Assembly: GCA_945860955.1 (NCBI GenBank)
Contig: CAMATH010000048.1
Coordinates: forward strand, 1-56,847
Length of the DNA: 56,847 bases
Direction: 5' to 3'
DNA from: Planctomicrobium piriforme
GTDB taxonomy: Bacteria; Planctomycetota; Planctomycetia; Planctomycetales; Planctomycetaceae
Below are positions 32,799 through 41,430 of the stretch, one piece after another. The notes beneath the pieces are model-generated. The model saw nothing but the letters and a program-made list of their open reading frames with translations. It did not search any database and was not told the origin of the DNA. The position numbers were made by a program, and so were the translations under genes. Numbering within the stretch: position 1 is the stretch's first letter; each line of letters starts with the position of its first letter.

Positions 32799-34331
32799 TC
32801 ATTCCCCAGTCGCGGGTGCCAGCGTTCCCAATTTGTGTCCCCATTCCTCCAGCCGGGTCGCGATCAGCGAGGCGACGTTCTCTTGGACGGCTGGGGAATT
32901 GACTGAGGTCAGATTCAGCAATTTGCCTTCCCCGCGTGCGACACACGACGACTGTTCCGCGGATGGCGCAGGTTGAACCTCCGGTAGGGCCCGCGGATTG
33001 CGAGTATTTCTTGGAGTTGACTCCACCCGGACCGACTCCAGTGTCGTCACGGTGAGAGAGCGGGAATATCCCATCCGGCCAATCTGCCATCGGCAGATCA
33101 AAAGATCTCGCGTCATCTCGATTCGGATCCGCCCCCACAGCATGTACGCCCCCAGGGCCGGAGGGATCGTCCCTACCAGGATGAAGGGAGTCAAAAAGGC
33201 GAGTACACCGATTTTTCCCCAAAGGGAAGGAATGTGAAACGCCGCAACGACAAACGCGAGGAGAATCGAGTACCAGAACACGGCGAATGCAAACGCGAAG
33301 AGCGGCACGACGATTTGCAGAACCCGGTTGTCACAGCCGGCGAATGAAAACCGCAACTTCGCTGCGGAGTCCTCGTCGATCCGAATCGGCCCGTCGGCCG
33401 GGAGTTCCGAAGGGGTCAATCTCGCAACGGGTCTTCCCAGCCGCTCTTCTACGAGCGGGTGTGAAATCCCTCGGTATACAACTCCACATTGCGGACACGC
33501 GACGACACCCGTCACACTGGCGGGTAATGGAGCGGAACAGGTCGCGCAGTGCGTGGGAACGACGGTCGGAGTTTCTCCGTCCGCGGTCCAGACCGTGGAT
33601 CCTCCACTCAGTTCCCGCACACCGAGTTGTTCATTGATCCGATCGACCAGCCAGTCCTTTTCCGCATCCGACAGCGCCGATCCAAACTGCAGCTTTCGCG
33701 ACCCGCCAAGAATCACCACGCGATAGACCGGTACGTCGTTCTGTGAGTGCGAGACTTCCAGCGCGGCGTGTGTCCCTTCCGCGATTTCCGACTCGTCGCG
33801 CCGTTGTCGGCCAAACAGCATCTTCTGAACGACCGCCCGCTGGCGATCGACGTAGAGAAACGTCCGCTCGTAGCGCATTTTCAATGCGAGATATCCGAGT
33901 CCCAGTCCCACCACCCAAAAAAGCCCCACGACAGCAATCCCCAACAGCGGGCTGCCTTCGAACTTTCCCGTCCCAAAAAATACCGCGCTGACCATCAGCG
34001 TCGTGATAAACGCCATGAGACCATTCCAGGCGAGCGCAAACCAACCGAGACCTTTGGCCGACTTGGCCGCCGGCAGATAGACCACCAGCTTTTCGTCGGA
34101 CGATTCGATCAACCGCAGACCACAATTCGCAGGCGGAGCGGTGAATCTCGACGTCCCCGTCGAAACGCGAGTTTCCGGACTTGTCGCACCCGCGATCGCA
34201 TCAGCCCCGAGCAGCAGGTCGGCGACATTCTTCCCGCAAAACGGACAGACGTGCGCCCCCGTTTCACGCAACACGTCCCCATCCAGTCGCGCCAAACACC
34301 CGGGACAGGTCAATCCTTGAATCTCGTTCAC
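32799..34331 (-). CDS. Zinc-ribbon polytopic membrane protein, unknown function
   Basis: 510 residues from a GTG at 34331 preceded by AAGGTGGG. Two zinc-ribbon pairs are visible: CPGC at 9-12 with CPFC at 29-32, and CATC with CPQC near residues 275-300. Hydrophobic helices lie at about 97-120 and 128-150 (GLGWFALAWNGLMAFITTLMV, SPLLGIAVVGLFWVVGLGLG) and two more at about 360-415 (VVPLFAFAFAVFWYSILLAF, VLAFLTPFILVGTIPPALG). The architecture suggests two copies of a ribbon plus two-helix unit. No catalytic motif is evident. It is convergent with the ice-binding-like gene. Confidence 0.78.
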   Translation of the reverse strand: MNEIQGLTCPGCLARLDGDVLRETGAHVCPFCGKNVADLLLGADAIAGATSPETRVSTGTSRFTAPPANCGLRLIESSDEKLVVYLPAAKSAKGLGWFALAWNGLMAFITTLMVSAVFFGTGKFEGSPLLGIAVVGLFWVVGLGLGYLALKMRYERTFLYVDRQRAVVQKMLFGRQRRDESEIAEGTHAALEVSHSQNDVPVYRVVILGGSRKLQFGSALSDAEKDWLVDRINEQLGVRELSGGSTVWTADGETPTVVPTHCATCSAPLPASVTGVVACPQCGVVYRGISHPLVEERLGRPVARLTPSELPADGPIRIDEDSAAKLRFSFAGCDNRVLQIVVPLFAFAFAVFWYSILLAFVVAAFHIPSLWGKIGVLAFLTPFILVGTIPPALGAYMLWGRIRIEMTRDLLICRWQIGRMGYSRSLTVTTLESVRVESTPRNTRNPRALPEVQPAPSAEQSSCVARGEGKLLNLTSVNSPAVQENVASLIATRLEEWGHKLGTLAPATGE

Positions 34332-34476
34332 GAATTCCCACCTTTCCTGTTCGTCCCGGTCATCTTCTCGCGGATTGATGGAGAATTCAACGCAGATTCA
34401 ACCACGCTGTCGATTTCGGATTTTGGCAGTTAGACTTGGCTCGCATCGCATCACGATCCATGAATTGAGTTCCAGG

Positions 34477-35871
34477 ATGACACTGCCTCTCGCCGCGCGG
34501 CTTTCCGCGTACGCCTCTTCACTCCAATTCGAACAGCTCGACGAACGCACGATCCACGAAGTTCGCCGGCGGCTGATCGACTCGTTCGCCTGCGCCCTGG
34601 GGGCGTGGCCCGCCGGCGCACCCAACGTCGCTCGTGCTCTCTGCCGACGCGTGACCAGTTCCCAAGGCGCGTTTTACCTGGGGGGTGGGTCGCACGCCAC
34701 ATCTCCCGACCTCGCCGCCTTCGCGAATGGAATTCTGTTCCGTTATCTCGACTTCAACGACACCTACCTGTCGCTGGAGCCGGCTCATCCCAGCGACAAC
34801 TTCGCCGCCGTCCTCGCCGCCGCCCAGGCCGCGGGTCGTTCGGGACGGGACGTCATCGTCGCCGCCGTCATCGCCTACGAAATCCAATGCAGGCTGTGTG
34901 ACGCGGCCAGCATTCGCAAGAACGGCTGGGACCATGTCACCTATGGCGCATTTTCCACCTCCTCCGCCGCCGGCCGGCTGTTTGGTCTCGAAGGAGACCG
35001 GCTGACTCACGCGCTGAATCTCGCGGGGACACCCAATATCACCTTGAGGCAGACCCGCGCAGGGGAATTGTCGGAGTGGAAAGGTTGCGCGTTCGCCAAC
35101 GCCTCGCGCAACGGAGTCTTCGCGGCGATGCTGGCCGCCGAGGGACTCACCGGTCCCGCCCCGATTTTCGAAGGGGAGATGGGGTTCTGGAAGCAGGTCT
35201 CCGGTCCCTTCACGCTCGAAAAACTCGGGGGAGAGAAACCGGGGGACGTCGACTTCATGATCAACAAGACGTCGATCAAGTTCTGGCCCGCCGAGTATCA
35301 CTCGCAAAGCGCCATTCACGCCGCCCTGGAACTTCGACCGCAGCTCGCCTCCATCGACCAGATCGAATCGATTGACATTCACTCCTTCGACGCCGCCGTC
35401 GACATCATCGGCAAAGACCCCGAAAAATGGCGGCCCAAAACGCGCGAGACTGCGGACCACAGTCTGCCCTATTGTTTCGCTGTCGCGCTGATGGAAGGGG
35501 ACGTCACGCTTTCGTCGTTTGATGAGCAGCATTTGCGGGATGAACGGTTGCTGGGGCTGGTGGCAAAGATCAAGGTGCTGCGAGATTCGAGCCTGACAGC
35601 GCGGTACCCGCGTGGCATTCCGAATCGGATCACGCTCCATCTGACCGGTGGGAAAACGTTGATCGCCGAGAATGAGTTCCCGCGCGGCCATGACCAGAAC
35701 CCCATGAGCGACGCCGAGGTCGAGGCGAAATTCCGGCGGACCGCGTCCACGGTGATTTCCAGCTCGACCGCCGACCGGATTCTGGAGACCTGCTGGCAGC
35801 TCGAAAAGCTCACCGACATCGGCGGGCTGCTGGAATTGTTCCCAACCATTTCTCCAACGAGGAACGCATGA
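34477..35871 (+). CDS. MmgE/PrpD family protein
   Basis: 464 residues. The family includes 2-methylcitrate dehydratase PrpD and cis-aconitate decarboxylase. Characteristic stretches are RRRLIDSFACALGAWPAG near the N-terminus, FANGILFRYLDFNDTYLSLE with the conserved Asp pair, HPSDNFAAVLAAAQAAGRSG, WDHVTYGAFSTSSAAGRLFGL, and KFWPAEYHSQSAIHAALELR in the lid region. Neither prpB nor prpC is nearby, so the true substrate cannot be inferred from context. An open extension to 34375 lacks family similarity, so ATG 34477 is used. The stop overlaps the next gene's start (ATGA at 35868-35871), so the two are translationally coupled. Confidence 0.9.
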   Translation: MTLPLAARLSAYASSLQFEQLDERTIHEVRRRLIDSFACALGAWPAGAPNVARALCRRVTSSQGAFYLGGGSHATSPDLAAFANGILFRYLDFNDTYLSLEPAHPSDNFAAVLAAAQAAGRSGRDVIVAAVIAYEIQCRLCDAASIRKNGWDHVTYGAFSTSSAAGRLFGLEGDRLTHALNLAGTPNITLRQTRAGELSEWKGCAFANASRNGVFAAMLAAEGLTGPAPIFEGEMGFWKQVSGPFTLEKLGGEKPGDVDFMINKTSIKFWPAEYHSQSAIHAALELRPQLASIDQIESIDIHSFDAAVDIIGKDPEKWRPKTRETADHSLPYCFAVALMEGDVTLSSFDEQHLRDERLLGLVAKIKVLRDSSLTARYPRGIPNRITLHLTGGKTLIAENEFPRGHDQNPMSDAEVEAKFRRTASTVISSSTADRILETCWQLEKLTDIGGLLELFPTISPTRNA

Positions 35872-36731
35872 CAACTCATCGCATTTTGACGCTCTTGTGG
35901 CTCGTTCTGGTTTCGGTCCCGCTGGCTTCGGCCGACGAGCCGGCTTCGCTCGCGAAGTCGTTGACATTTCATGCGGGCTTCGACGGCGGAGTCGACGCCG
36001 GTTTTGCGCTAGGTGACCGCCGACTGCACACGGCGTCCAAACTCCCCCCCACCGATGGCAAGCCGGGCAATCACCGAACTGACGCGGTGATCGTCGCCAA
36101 CGGAGGGCGTTATGGTGACGCGCTCCGGTTTGAGAAGAATGGGAAAGGGGTGATCTATTTCCCGGCGGCGAAAAACATCGACTGGCGGCCGGATGACTGG
36201 TCGGGAACGTTGTCTTTGTGGATCAAGCTGACTCCGGAAGAAGATCTCCAACCCGGATTCGCCGACCCGATACAGATCACCGACAAAAAATGGGACGACG
36301 CGTCGTTCTTTTTCGATTTCTCGAAGGACGAAAAGCCGAGGCATTTTCGGTTCGGCGTGTTTTCGGATCTGAAAGTGTGGAACCCGAAGAACACACCGTT
36401 TGAACAGATCCCGGTCTTCGATCGTCCGATGATCGTAGTGGAGAAGCCCCCGTTCCGACGCGATCGTTGGACCCACGTTGTCGCGACCTGGTCGCACTAC
36501 AACACCGGCAGGGATGACGCCGAAGCGCGAATGTACCTTGATGGCAAACTGAACGGGAAGCTGAAAGGGAAGCAGACGCTGGGGTGGGATCCGGAAAAAA
36601 CGGCGATTTTGCTCGGACTCAGTTACATTGGCGATCTCGACGATCTGGCGATCTTCAACCGCGCGCTGAGTGATGATGAGGTTCGCACGTTGTCTGATTT
36701 GCCGGGTGGAGTGGCCGACCTGCTGAAGTGA
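35868..36731 (+). CDS. Exported LamG/concanavalin-like domain protein
   Basis: 287 residues. Signal peptide 1-22 (ILTLLWLVLVSVPLASADE). The remainder is one LamG_3-type beta-sandwich: LTFHAGFDGGVDAGFA at the start, RYGDALRFEKNGKGVIYFP, DDWSGTLSLWIKLTPEEDLQPG, RWTHVVATWSH and DLDDLAIFNRALSDDEVRTL at the end. Such domains bind carbohydrate or protein at the cell surface. It overlaps the MmgE/PrpD-family gene by four bases. Confidence 0.88.
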   Translation: MTTHRILTLLWLVLVSVPLASADEPASLAKSLTFHAGFDGGVDAGFALGDRRLHTASKLPPTDGKPGNHRTDAVIVANGGRYGDALRFEKNGKGVIYFPAAKNIDWRPDDWSGTLSLWIKLTPEEDLQPGFADPIQITDKKWDDASFFFDFSKDEKPRHFRFGVFSDLKVWNPKNTPFEQIPVFDRPMIVVEKPPFRRDRWTHVVATWSHYNTGRDDAEARMYLDGKLNGKLKGKQTLGWDPEKTAILLGLSYIGDLDDLAIFNRALSDDEVRTLSDLPGGVADLLK

Positions 36732-36837
36732 GTTCAGAACGGTGAGAGATCCGCTGATGTGCCGGAATCGCGCCCGTCACGAAACGACGATACCTCGATC
36801 GCATCACTTTCCGTTCCTGCTTGGCCGAATTGGATCC

Positions 36838-37317
36838 GTGACCGCCAAACCACCATTCTGGATTTTTGATTCCGCGAGCGAGTCTGATACGGAAGCGCTG
36901 GGAAAACGGCTGGCGGCCGCTCTGGAACCAGGGACGGTCGTCGCACTGGTGGGGAACCTGGGGGCCGGGAAAACTCGCCTGGTTCGATCGGTCGCGGCGG
37001 CCGCCGGCGTCGATTCCCGACAGGTGACCAGCCCGACGTTTGTGCTGGTTCAAGAGTACGAGGGGGAGTGGCCAATCTATCACTTCGACACCTATCGACT
37101 CGCCTCGAGCGGTGCCTTCGAGGATCTCGGTGTCGACGAGTATTTCGCAGGCGCGGGAGTCTGTTTTGTGGAATGGGCCGACCGGGTGGCCGACGTCTTG
37201 CCGGCCGATCATCTGCGGATCGAAATTGAAACGACAGCGGAGACAGGACGACGATTTCGATTGACCGCCACTGGAGCGCAGGGAGAGCGTGTGCTGGCTC
37301 GGATGGGGCAATTCTAA
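36838..37317 (+). CDS. tsaE: tRNA threonylcarbamoyladenosine biosynthesis ATPase TsaE
   Basis: 159 residues from a GTG at 36838, the normal size for TsaE. The Walker A is ALVGNLGAGKTRLVRS (residues about 38-53), followed by SPTFVLVQEYEG, the HFDTYRL box and CFVEWADRV. TsaE supports TsaB/TsaD in making t6A on ANN-decoding tRNAs. Open upstream starts (GTG 36742, ATG 36757) would add about 30 residues without family similarity. Convergence of motif spacing makes the assignment secure. Confidence 0.93.
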   Translation: MTAKPPFWIFDSASESDTEALGKRLAAALEPGTVVALVGNLGAGKTRLVRSVAAAAGVDSRQVTSPTFVLVQEYEGEWPIYHFDTYRLASSGAFEDLGVDEYFAGAGVCFVEWADRVADVLPADHLRIEIETTAETGRRFRLTATGAQGERVLARMGQF

Positions 37318-37408
37318 GTACCCGTCCAAAGACTGCCGGAACCCGATCAATTCGGCTACCATCAACTCACCTCGTTACGACCGTCCACCTTGACCGGAAC
37401 CTGAATTG

Positions 37409-39085
37409 ATGACTGCCGGACGTCCCATATTGTACTATGCGGTTGAAGACAAACACCTGACGTATGAGTGCGACGAGATCGTGACATTGGGACGCGGTCC
37501 CAACATGAAGATTTCTTTGCCTCAAGAGATACCCGGGATTTCGCGGCACCATGCCACAATTCGGCTGGAGGGATCCCGATGGATTATCGAAGACGCCGAC
37601 AGCCGCAATGGAACATATGTCGATCGCACCCGGGTGAAAACGCAGACGCTGCAGGATGGCTGCATCATTCACCTGGGGACATTTCCGCTGAAGTTCCATG
37701 CCCCACAACGGCAGGCGGCGACGGTCGAACTCGCGAATCCGGTTTCGAGTCGGCCCAGTGTCAGTTTCAGTGACACGTTCGACGTTCAGCCCGATGCGTC
37801 GATTAACATCAACGACTTTTCGATGAGCGCGCCCGTCCGCGGGTTCAGCGGGCATGACATCGCCGGTACGGTTGAATTCGATCAGGCGGAGTCATCGGAA
37901 TCGCGGGCGCGATGGTTTGGACCACAACAGGCGTGGTCGATCGATTTGTTCAGCGAGCTGGGCACAGGGTTGCAGGTCGCCACCAATCTCGACGAGATGT
38001 TGGAAAACGTGCTGACGCTGCTGTTTCATCAGATCAAGATCGCCGACTCGGCGGTGATTCTTAAGGTCGATCCGTCGGGCAAGAATTTCCAGACGCTGGT
38101 GCAGCGTTCCCCGACGGGGGAAGAAATCACGGTCAGTCGTACGGTCATGAACAAAGCGGTCGCGATGCGGTCGTCACTGCTGGTTCAGGACGCGGCGTCG
38201 GACCCTCAATACGAAACCGTCGAGAGTCTGCGGGGGAGCGATGTGACGAGTGTGATTTGCGCCCCCCTGTCGCATGAAAATCTGATCATTGGCGCGATTT
38301 ACATCGACGCTCGACAGCGCAAAAACCTGTTTGGGCAACGCGAGCTGGAAATCTGCACCGCGCTCTCCCGATTCACCGCCGTCGCCATGGACCTGTTCGA
38401 ACAGCGGAATCGGGTGCGGGAACAGGCGAAACATCGCGAACGGCTGGCACGCTATATCGGCCCGTCGGTTGTCGATCGAATCGTGGCGGCGGGCGATGAC
38501 AACAACATGCTCGCTGACAAGGAGGTCGTGACCGTCCTGTTCAGTGACCTGAGAGGTTTCACCAAGATCGCGGAGAATCTCCCCCCGCAGCAGGTCGTCG
38601 ATTTGCTCAACGGCATTTTCGGCCGTCTGACCGACGCGGTCTTTCGACACAACGGGACGCTCGACAAGTTCATTGGCGACGGAATGATGGCATTTTTTGG
38701 TGCCCCATTGAAGCTCCCCGACCATGCCCGACAGGCCGTTCTCGCGGCCCAGGAAATGCTGACCGCGATCGACGACTTCAATCGTGATCGCCGTCCCGAC
38801 GAGCAGATTGGAATCCGCATTGGTATCAACACCGGCGATGTGATTGTGGGAGATATTGGCAGCAAACTCCGCAAGGATTACACCGTCATCGGCGACACGG
38901 TCAACGTCGCCAGCCGACTGGAGTCTTCGGTCGCCCAACCAGGACAAATCGCTATTGGACCGAAAACAAAAATCGCGATTGGTGAAGAGTTTTATTGCGA
39001 AGAACTCCCTCCCGTGGTCCTCAAAGGACGCGTCGAGGCGATCACTCCCTTCCGCGTCTTCGGCAATCCCGCGTCGGGTGGGTAA
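37409..39085 (+). CDS. FHA-GAF-class III adenylate/guanylate cyclase
   Basis: 558 residues. FHA domain at about 25-95 (IVTLGRGPNMKISL, GISRHHATIRLEG, DADSRNGTYVDRTRV), a phosphothreonine reader. GAF domain at about 180-335 (LTLLFHQIKIADSAVIL...VICAPLSHENLIIGAIYIDA). A helical linker leads to the class III catalytic domain at about 370-550: metal-binding Asp in LFSDLRGFTKIAE, the second in DKFIGDGMMAFFG (with substrate Lys in LDKF), and the DYTVIGDTVNVASRLES motif with Asp and the Asn/Arg transition-state residues. The Lys/Asp pair favours ATP, hence cAMP. All key residues are present. The ATG at 37409 is chosen; a TTG at 37406 is adjacent. Confidence 0.93.
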   Translation: MTAGRPILYYAVEDKHLTYECDEIVTLGRGPNMKISLPQEIPGISRHHATIRLEGSRWIIEDADSRNGTYVDRTRVKTQTLQDGCIIHLGTFPLKFHAPQRQAATVELANPVSSRPSVSFSDTFDVQPDASININDFSMSAPVRGFSGHDIAGTVEFDQAESSESRARWFGPQQAWSIDLFSELGTGLQVATNLDEMLENVLTLLFHQIKIADSAVILKVDPSGKNFQTLVQRSPTGEEITVSRTVMNKAVAMRSSLLVQDAASDPQYETVESLRGSDVTSVICAPLSHENLIIGAIYIDARQRKNLFGQRELEICTALSRFTAVAMDLFEQRNRVREQAKHRERLARYIGPSVVDRIVAAGDDNNMLADKEVVTVLFSDLRGFTKIAENLPPQQVVDLLNGIFGRLTDAVFRHNGTLDKFIGDGMMAFFGAPLKLPDHARQAVLAAQEMLTAIDDFNRDRRPDEQIGIRIGINTGDVIVGDIGSKLRKDYTVIGDTVNVASRLESSVAQPGQIAIGPKTKIAIGEEFYCEELPPVVLKGRVEAITPFRVFGNPASGG

Positions 39086-39189
39086 CGGCGCGTGGGCGAA
39101 AACCCCGGCTTTCGGTTCGATGAACCCTGATATGGCCTGAAGTGTAACGAAGTACCGAGTCACGCGGTTCTTGAACGGAGCCGTGGCGT

Positions 39190-39882
39190 TCAGCTCCGAA
39201 TCAGTTCCAGGAGTTCGCCTGGAGAATCTATCACCCGCTCGGCACCATTTTCCCACAATTCGGCGACCGGGCGAAAGCCCCAACTGACGCCGACCGCGAA
39301 CATCCCCGCGTTCCGGGCGGTTAGCATGTCGACCGAAGAATCTCCGACGAAGGCGATTTCTCGCGGTTCCAGTCCCAGTTCCGCCGCGATTCGCAAAGCG
39401 CCGGCCGGGTCGGGCTTTTTGGGAATCTCTTCCCGCTGACCAGCAATGGCGGCGAATGGCCACGCATCACAAAAATGCGCCATGCACGTTTTGGTGAATG
39501 CGTCGGGTTTATTGGACAGCACCGCGAGTCGCAATGGACTCGCGCTCAAGGTATCGAGTAATTCCGAGACCCCGGTGTACAGTCGGGTCTGAACGTTCCA
39601 CGTGCGGGCATACGCCGAGGAGAATGCGCCCGCACAACGATTGACGATCGGGACGCTGTTCTGATCCGTCGGCAGCGCCCGTTCAAACAACGTTTTCACT
39701 CCATCGCCGACAAATGTGCGATAGCTGGCGATTGGATGAACGGGATAGCGGTTGTCCGCGAGAACGGAGTTGGCCGCTGTCGCGATGTCGGCGAGAGAGT
39801 CGATCAGTGTGCCATCGAGATCGAAAATCACCGCGCGATACGAACCTGATCGGATGGGCGAGGCCGCGGCGGAGTCACTCAT
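39190..39882 (-). CDS. gph: Phosphoglycolate phosphatase-like HAD hydrolase
   Basis: 230 residues. HAD motif I VIFDLDGTLIDS with nucleophile D21 and D23, motif II in AVLSNKPD, motif III KKPDP and motif IV VGDSSVDMLTARNAG are all present, with a helical cap between motifs I and II as in Gph/PGP-type enzymes. It should dephosphorylate 2-phosphoglycolate or another small phosphate ester. The ATG at 39882 overlaps the preceding gene's stop by eight bases (39875-39882), so the two are translationally coupled. Confidence 0.9.
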   Translation of the reverse strand: MSDSAAASPIRSGSYRAVIFDLDGTLIDSLADIATAANSVLADNRYPVHPIASYRTFVGDGVKTLFERALPTDQNSVPIVNRCAGAFSSAYARTWNVQTRLYTGVSELLDTLSASPLRLAVLSNKPDAFTKTCMAHFCDAWPFAAIAGQREEIPKKPDPAGALRIAAELGLEPREIAFVGDSSVDMLTARNAGMFAVGVSWGFRPVAELWENGAERVIDSPGELLELIRS

Positions 39883-40381
39883 GTTCTTTCGCATTCGGAT
39901 CGACGACCCCGTCACTCAACACCCAACTTTTGCCACCACTGCGAAATTCCACGCGAGGAACCTTCATTCCGAATTCGGTGATCACCAAATGCCCGGATCC
40001 CTTCGGGCCGTTGATGAAGTAGACCACGGTCTCCTCGTTCTGCTCGCGAAAGGTGGCGGGGAGATCGTAACCACCACGTTCAATTCCCCCCAGCACTTCC
40101 GTGATACTCTCGTCGTCTTTGTATTGCTGAATCCAGCGGTTGGCATCGGAGTCCATGACCGCGTGCATTCCCCAGTTGCCCACGCCGGCACACGCGATGA
40201 ACGCCAGCGTGATCCCAATGATGAATCCCCAAGACATCCACTTGGGATAGTTCGTCGGCTCCAACGGAACGTCACCGGTGTCGGCGGCGGCGGATGTCAG
40301 TTCCCCTGCCTCGATTCCCTCATCTAAATTGGCGTGCGGTGTCGCGGGATCAAGTGATTTCGCCTGTTCTTCGTCCGACAT
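39875..40381 (-). CDS. Single-TM protein, unknown function
   Basis: 168 residues. Cytoplasmic acidic N-terminus (about 1-45), one transmembrane helix (MSWGFIIGITLAFIACAGVG, about 49-68), and an extracytoplasmic domain (about 70-168) with KDDESITEVLGGIERGGYD, EETVVYFINGPKGSGHLVI and a final WVLSDGVVDPNAKEHE. A Coa1/cytochrome oxidase assembly-like architecture is possible but not shown. It lies 11 bases after the Rossmann protein and overlaps gph. Confidence 0.75.
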   Translation of the reverse strand: MSDEEQAKSLDPATPHANLDEGIEAGELTSAAADTGDVPLEPTNYPKWMSWGFIIGITLAFIACAGVGNWGMHAVMDSDANRWIQQYKDDESITEVLGGIERGGYDLPATFREQNEETVVYFINGPKGSGHLVITEFGMKVPRVEFRSGGKSWVLSDGVVDPNAKEHE

Positions 40382-40392
40382 CTCATTGACCC

Positions 40393-41430
40393 TTAAAACT
40401 GGCCACTGCGTGATTCAAAATGGGTTGGCTTTCCCAGCCAGGGTTGGTCCCGCTCGATCCAGTCGGCGACCCAGTCAATGAGCCGGCTCGCGGAAACGGA
40501 GGGAGAGCCAAAAGCGGCGAGCGACCGATCCACCCGACTGATCAGCGCGGTCTCGGACTCCGCTCCTGTGAACGTGACCGGGACTCCCCAACGGCTGCCG
40601 AACTGTTCGCACACCGTACGAACTGACAACAATTCGGGTCCAGTCACGTTGACAACCCACGGGGGCGCGGTCAAGTGATCGAACGCCTGTAGGGCCTGAG
40701 TATTGGCGTCCTGCTGCCAGATCGTGTTGAACCAACCCATCGCGAGATCGATCGGCTGTTTCAGACGGACCCTCCGGGCCAGATCGACCAGCACTCCGTA
40801 CCGCAGATCGCAAGCGTAATTCAACCGCACGATCGCCAACGGGATTCCCTCCCGCACGCAGCAATAGTGATAGATCCGTTCGCGGGCCAGGCAACTTTGC
40901 GCGTATTCCCCCGCTGGCTGGAGTGTGTCTGCTTCGCATGACCCTCCCGCCCCCACTGGCGACAACCCATAGACATTGCCCGTCGAAAACACCACCAGTC
41001 GACTCTTCGGAAATCGCCGGCAGACAATCGACGGAATCAAAGCGTTCATCGCCCAGGTGAATGGTTCATCGCCGGTCGATCCGAATTTCCGGCCCGTCAT
41101 CACCACCAGATTCTCAACGTCCGGCAGCGACGCCACTTGACATTCATCCAGCAGGTCGCAGGCGATTGTTTCCACCCCGCGCGATGTGAATTGGGCTTGG
41201 CCGCCCCTTGTGAAGCGCGAAACGCCGATGACGCGATTTGACTTGCCAGCCAGGTCAAGCGCCCGGCGGGCCATCACCGACAGCGACAGCCCCATCTTTC
41301 CCCCGACCCCCAGCAACATCAGATCGCCCGAGAGCCGGCTCAGCGCGTCGACGACGCCCGAAGAGGGCCGCGACAGGTGTTCCTCAAGAGCCGCGACATT
41401 CGGAATCGAATCGGGGAGAGATTCCGTCAC
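40393..41430 (-). CDS. NAD-dependent epimerase/dehydratase-like Rossmann protein
   Basis: 345 residues. The start GTG at 41430 overlaps the stop of the ketosynthase gene (GTGA at 41427-41430); longer frames upstream lie inside that gene and are rejected. The nucleotide-binding start is DLMLLGVGGKMGLSLSVMA, followed by NRVIGVSRF and VVFSTGNVYGLSPVG. In the position of the catalytic Tyr-x3-Lys motif it has EYAQSCLARER, so the Lys is replaced by Cys. This suggests altered or no redox chemistry. Its coupling to an OleA-like ketosynthase hints at a role on the beta-keto product. Confidence 0.82.
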   Translation of the reverse strand: MTESLPDSIPNVAALEEHLSRPSSGVVDALSRLSGDLMLLGVGGKMGLSLSVMARRALDLAGKSNRVIGVSRFTRGGQAQFTSRGVETIACDLLDECQVASLPDVENLVVMTGRKFGSTGDEPFTWAMNALIPSIVCRRFPKSRLVVFSTGNVYGLSPVGAGGSCEADTLQPAGEYAQSCLARERIYHYCCVREGIPLAIVRLNYACDLRYGVLVDLARRVRLKQPIDLAMGWFNTIWQQDANTQALQAFDHLTAPPWVVNVTGPELLSVRTVCEQFGSRWGVPVTFTGAESETALISRVDRSLAAFGSPSVSASRLIDWVADWIERDQPWLGKPTHFESRSGQF

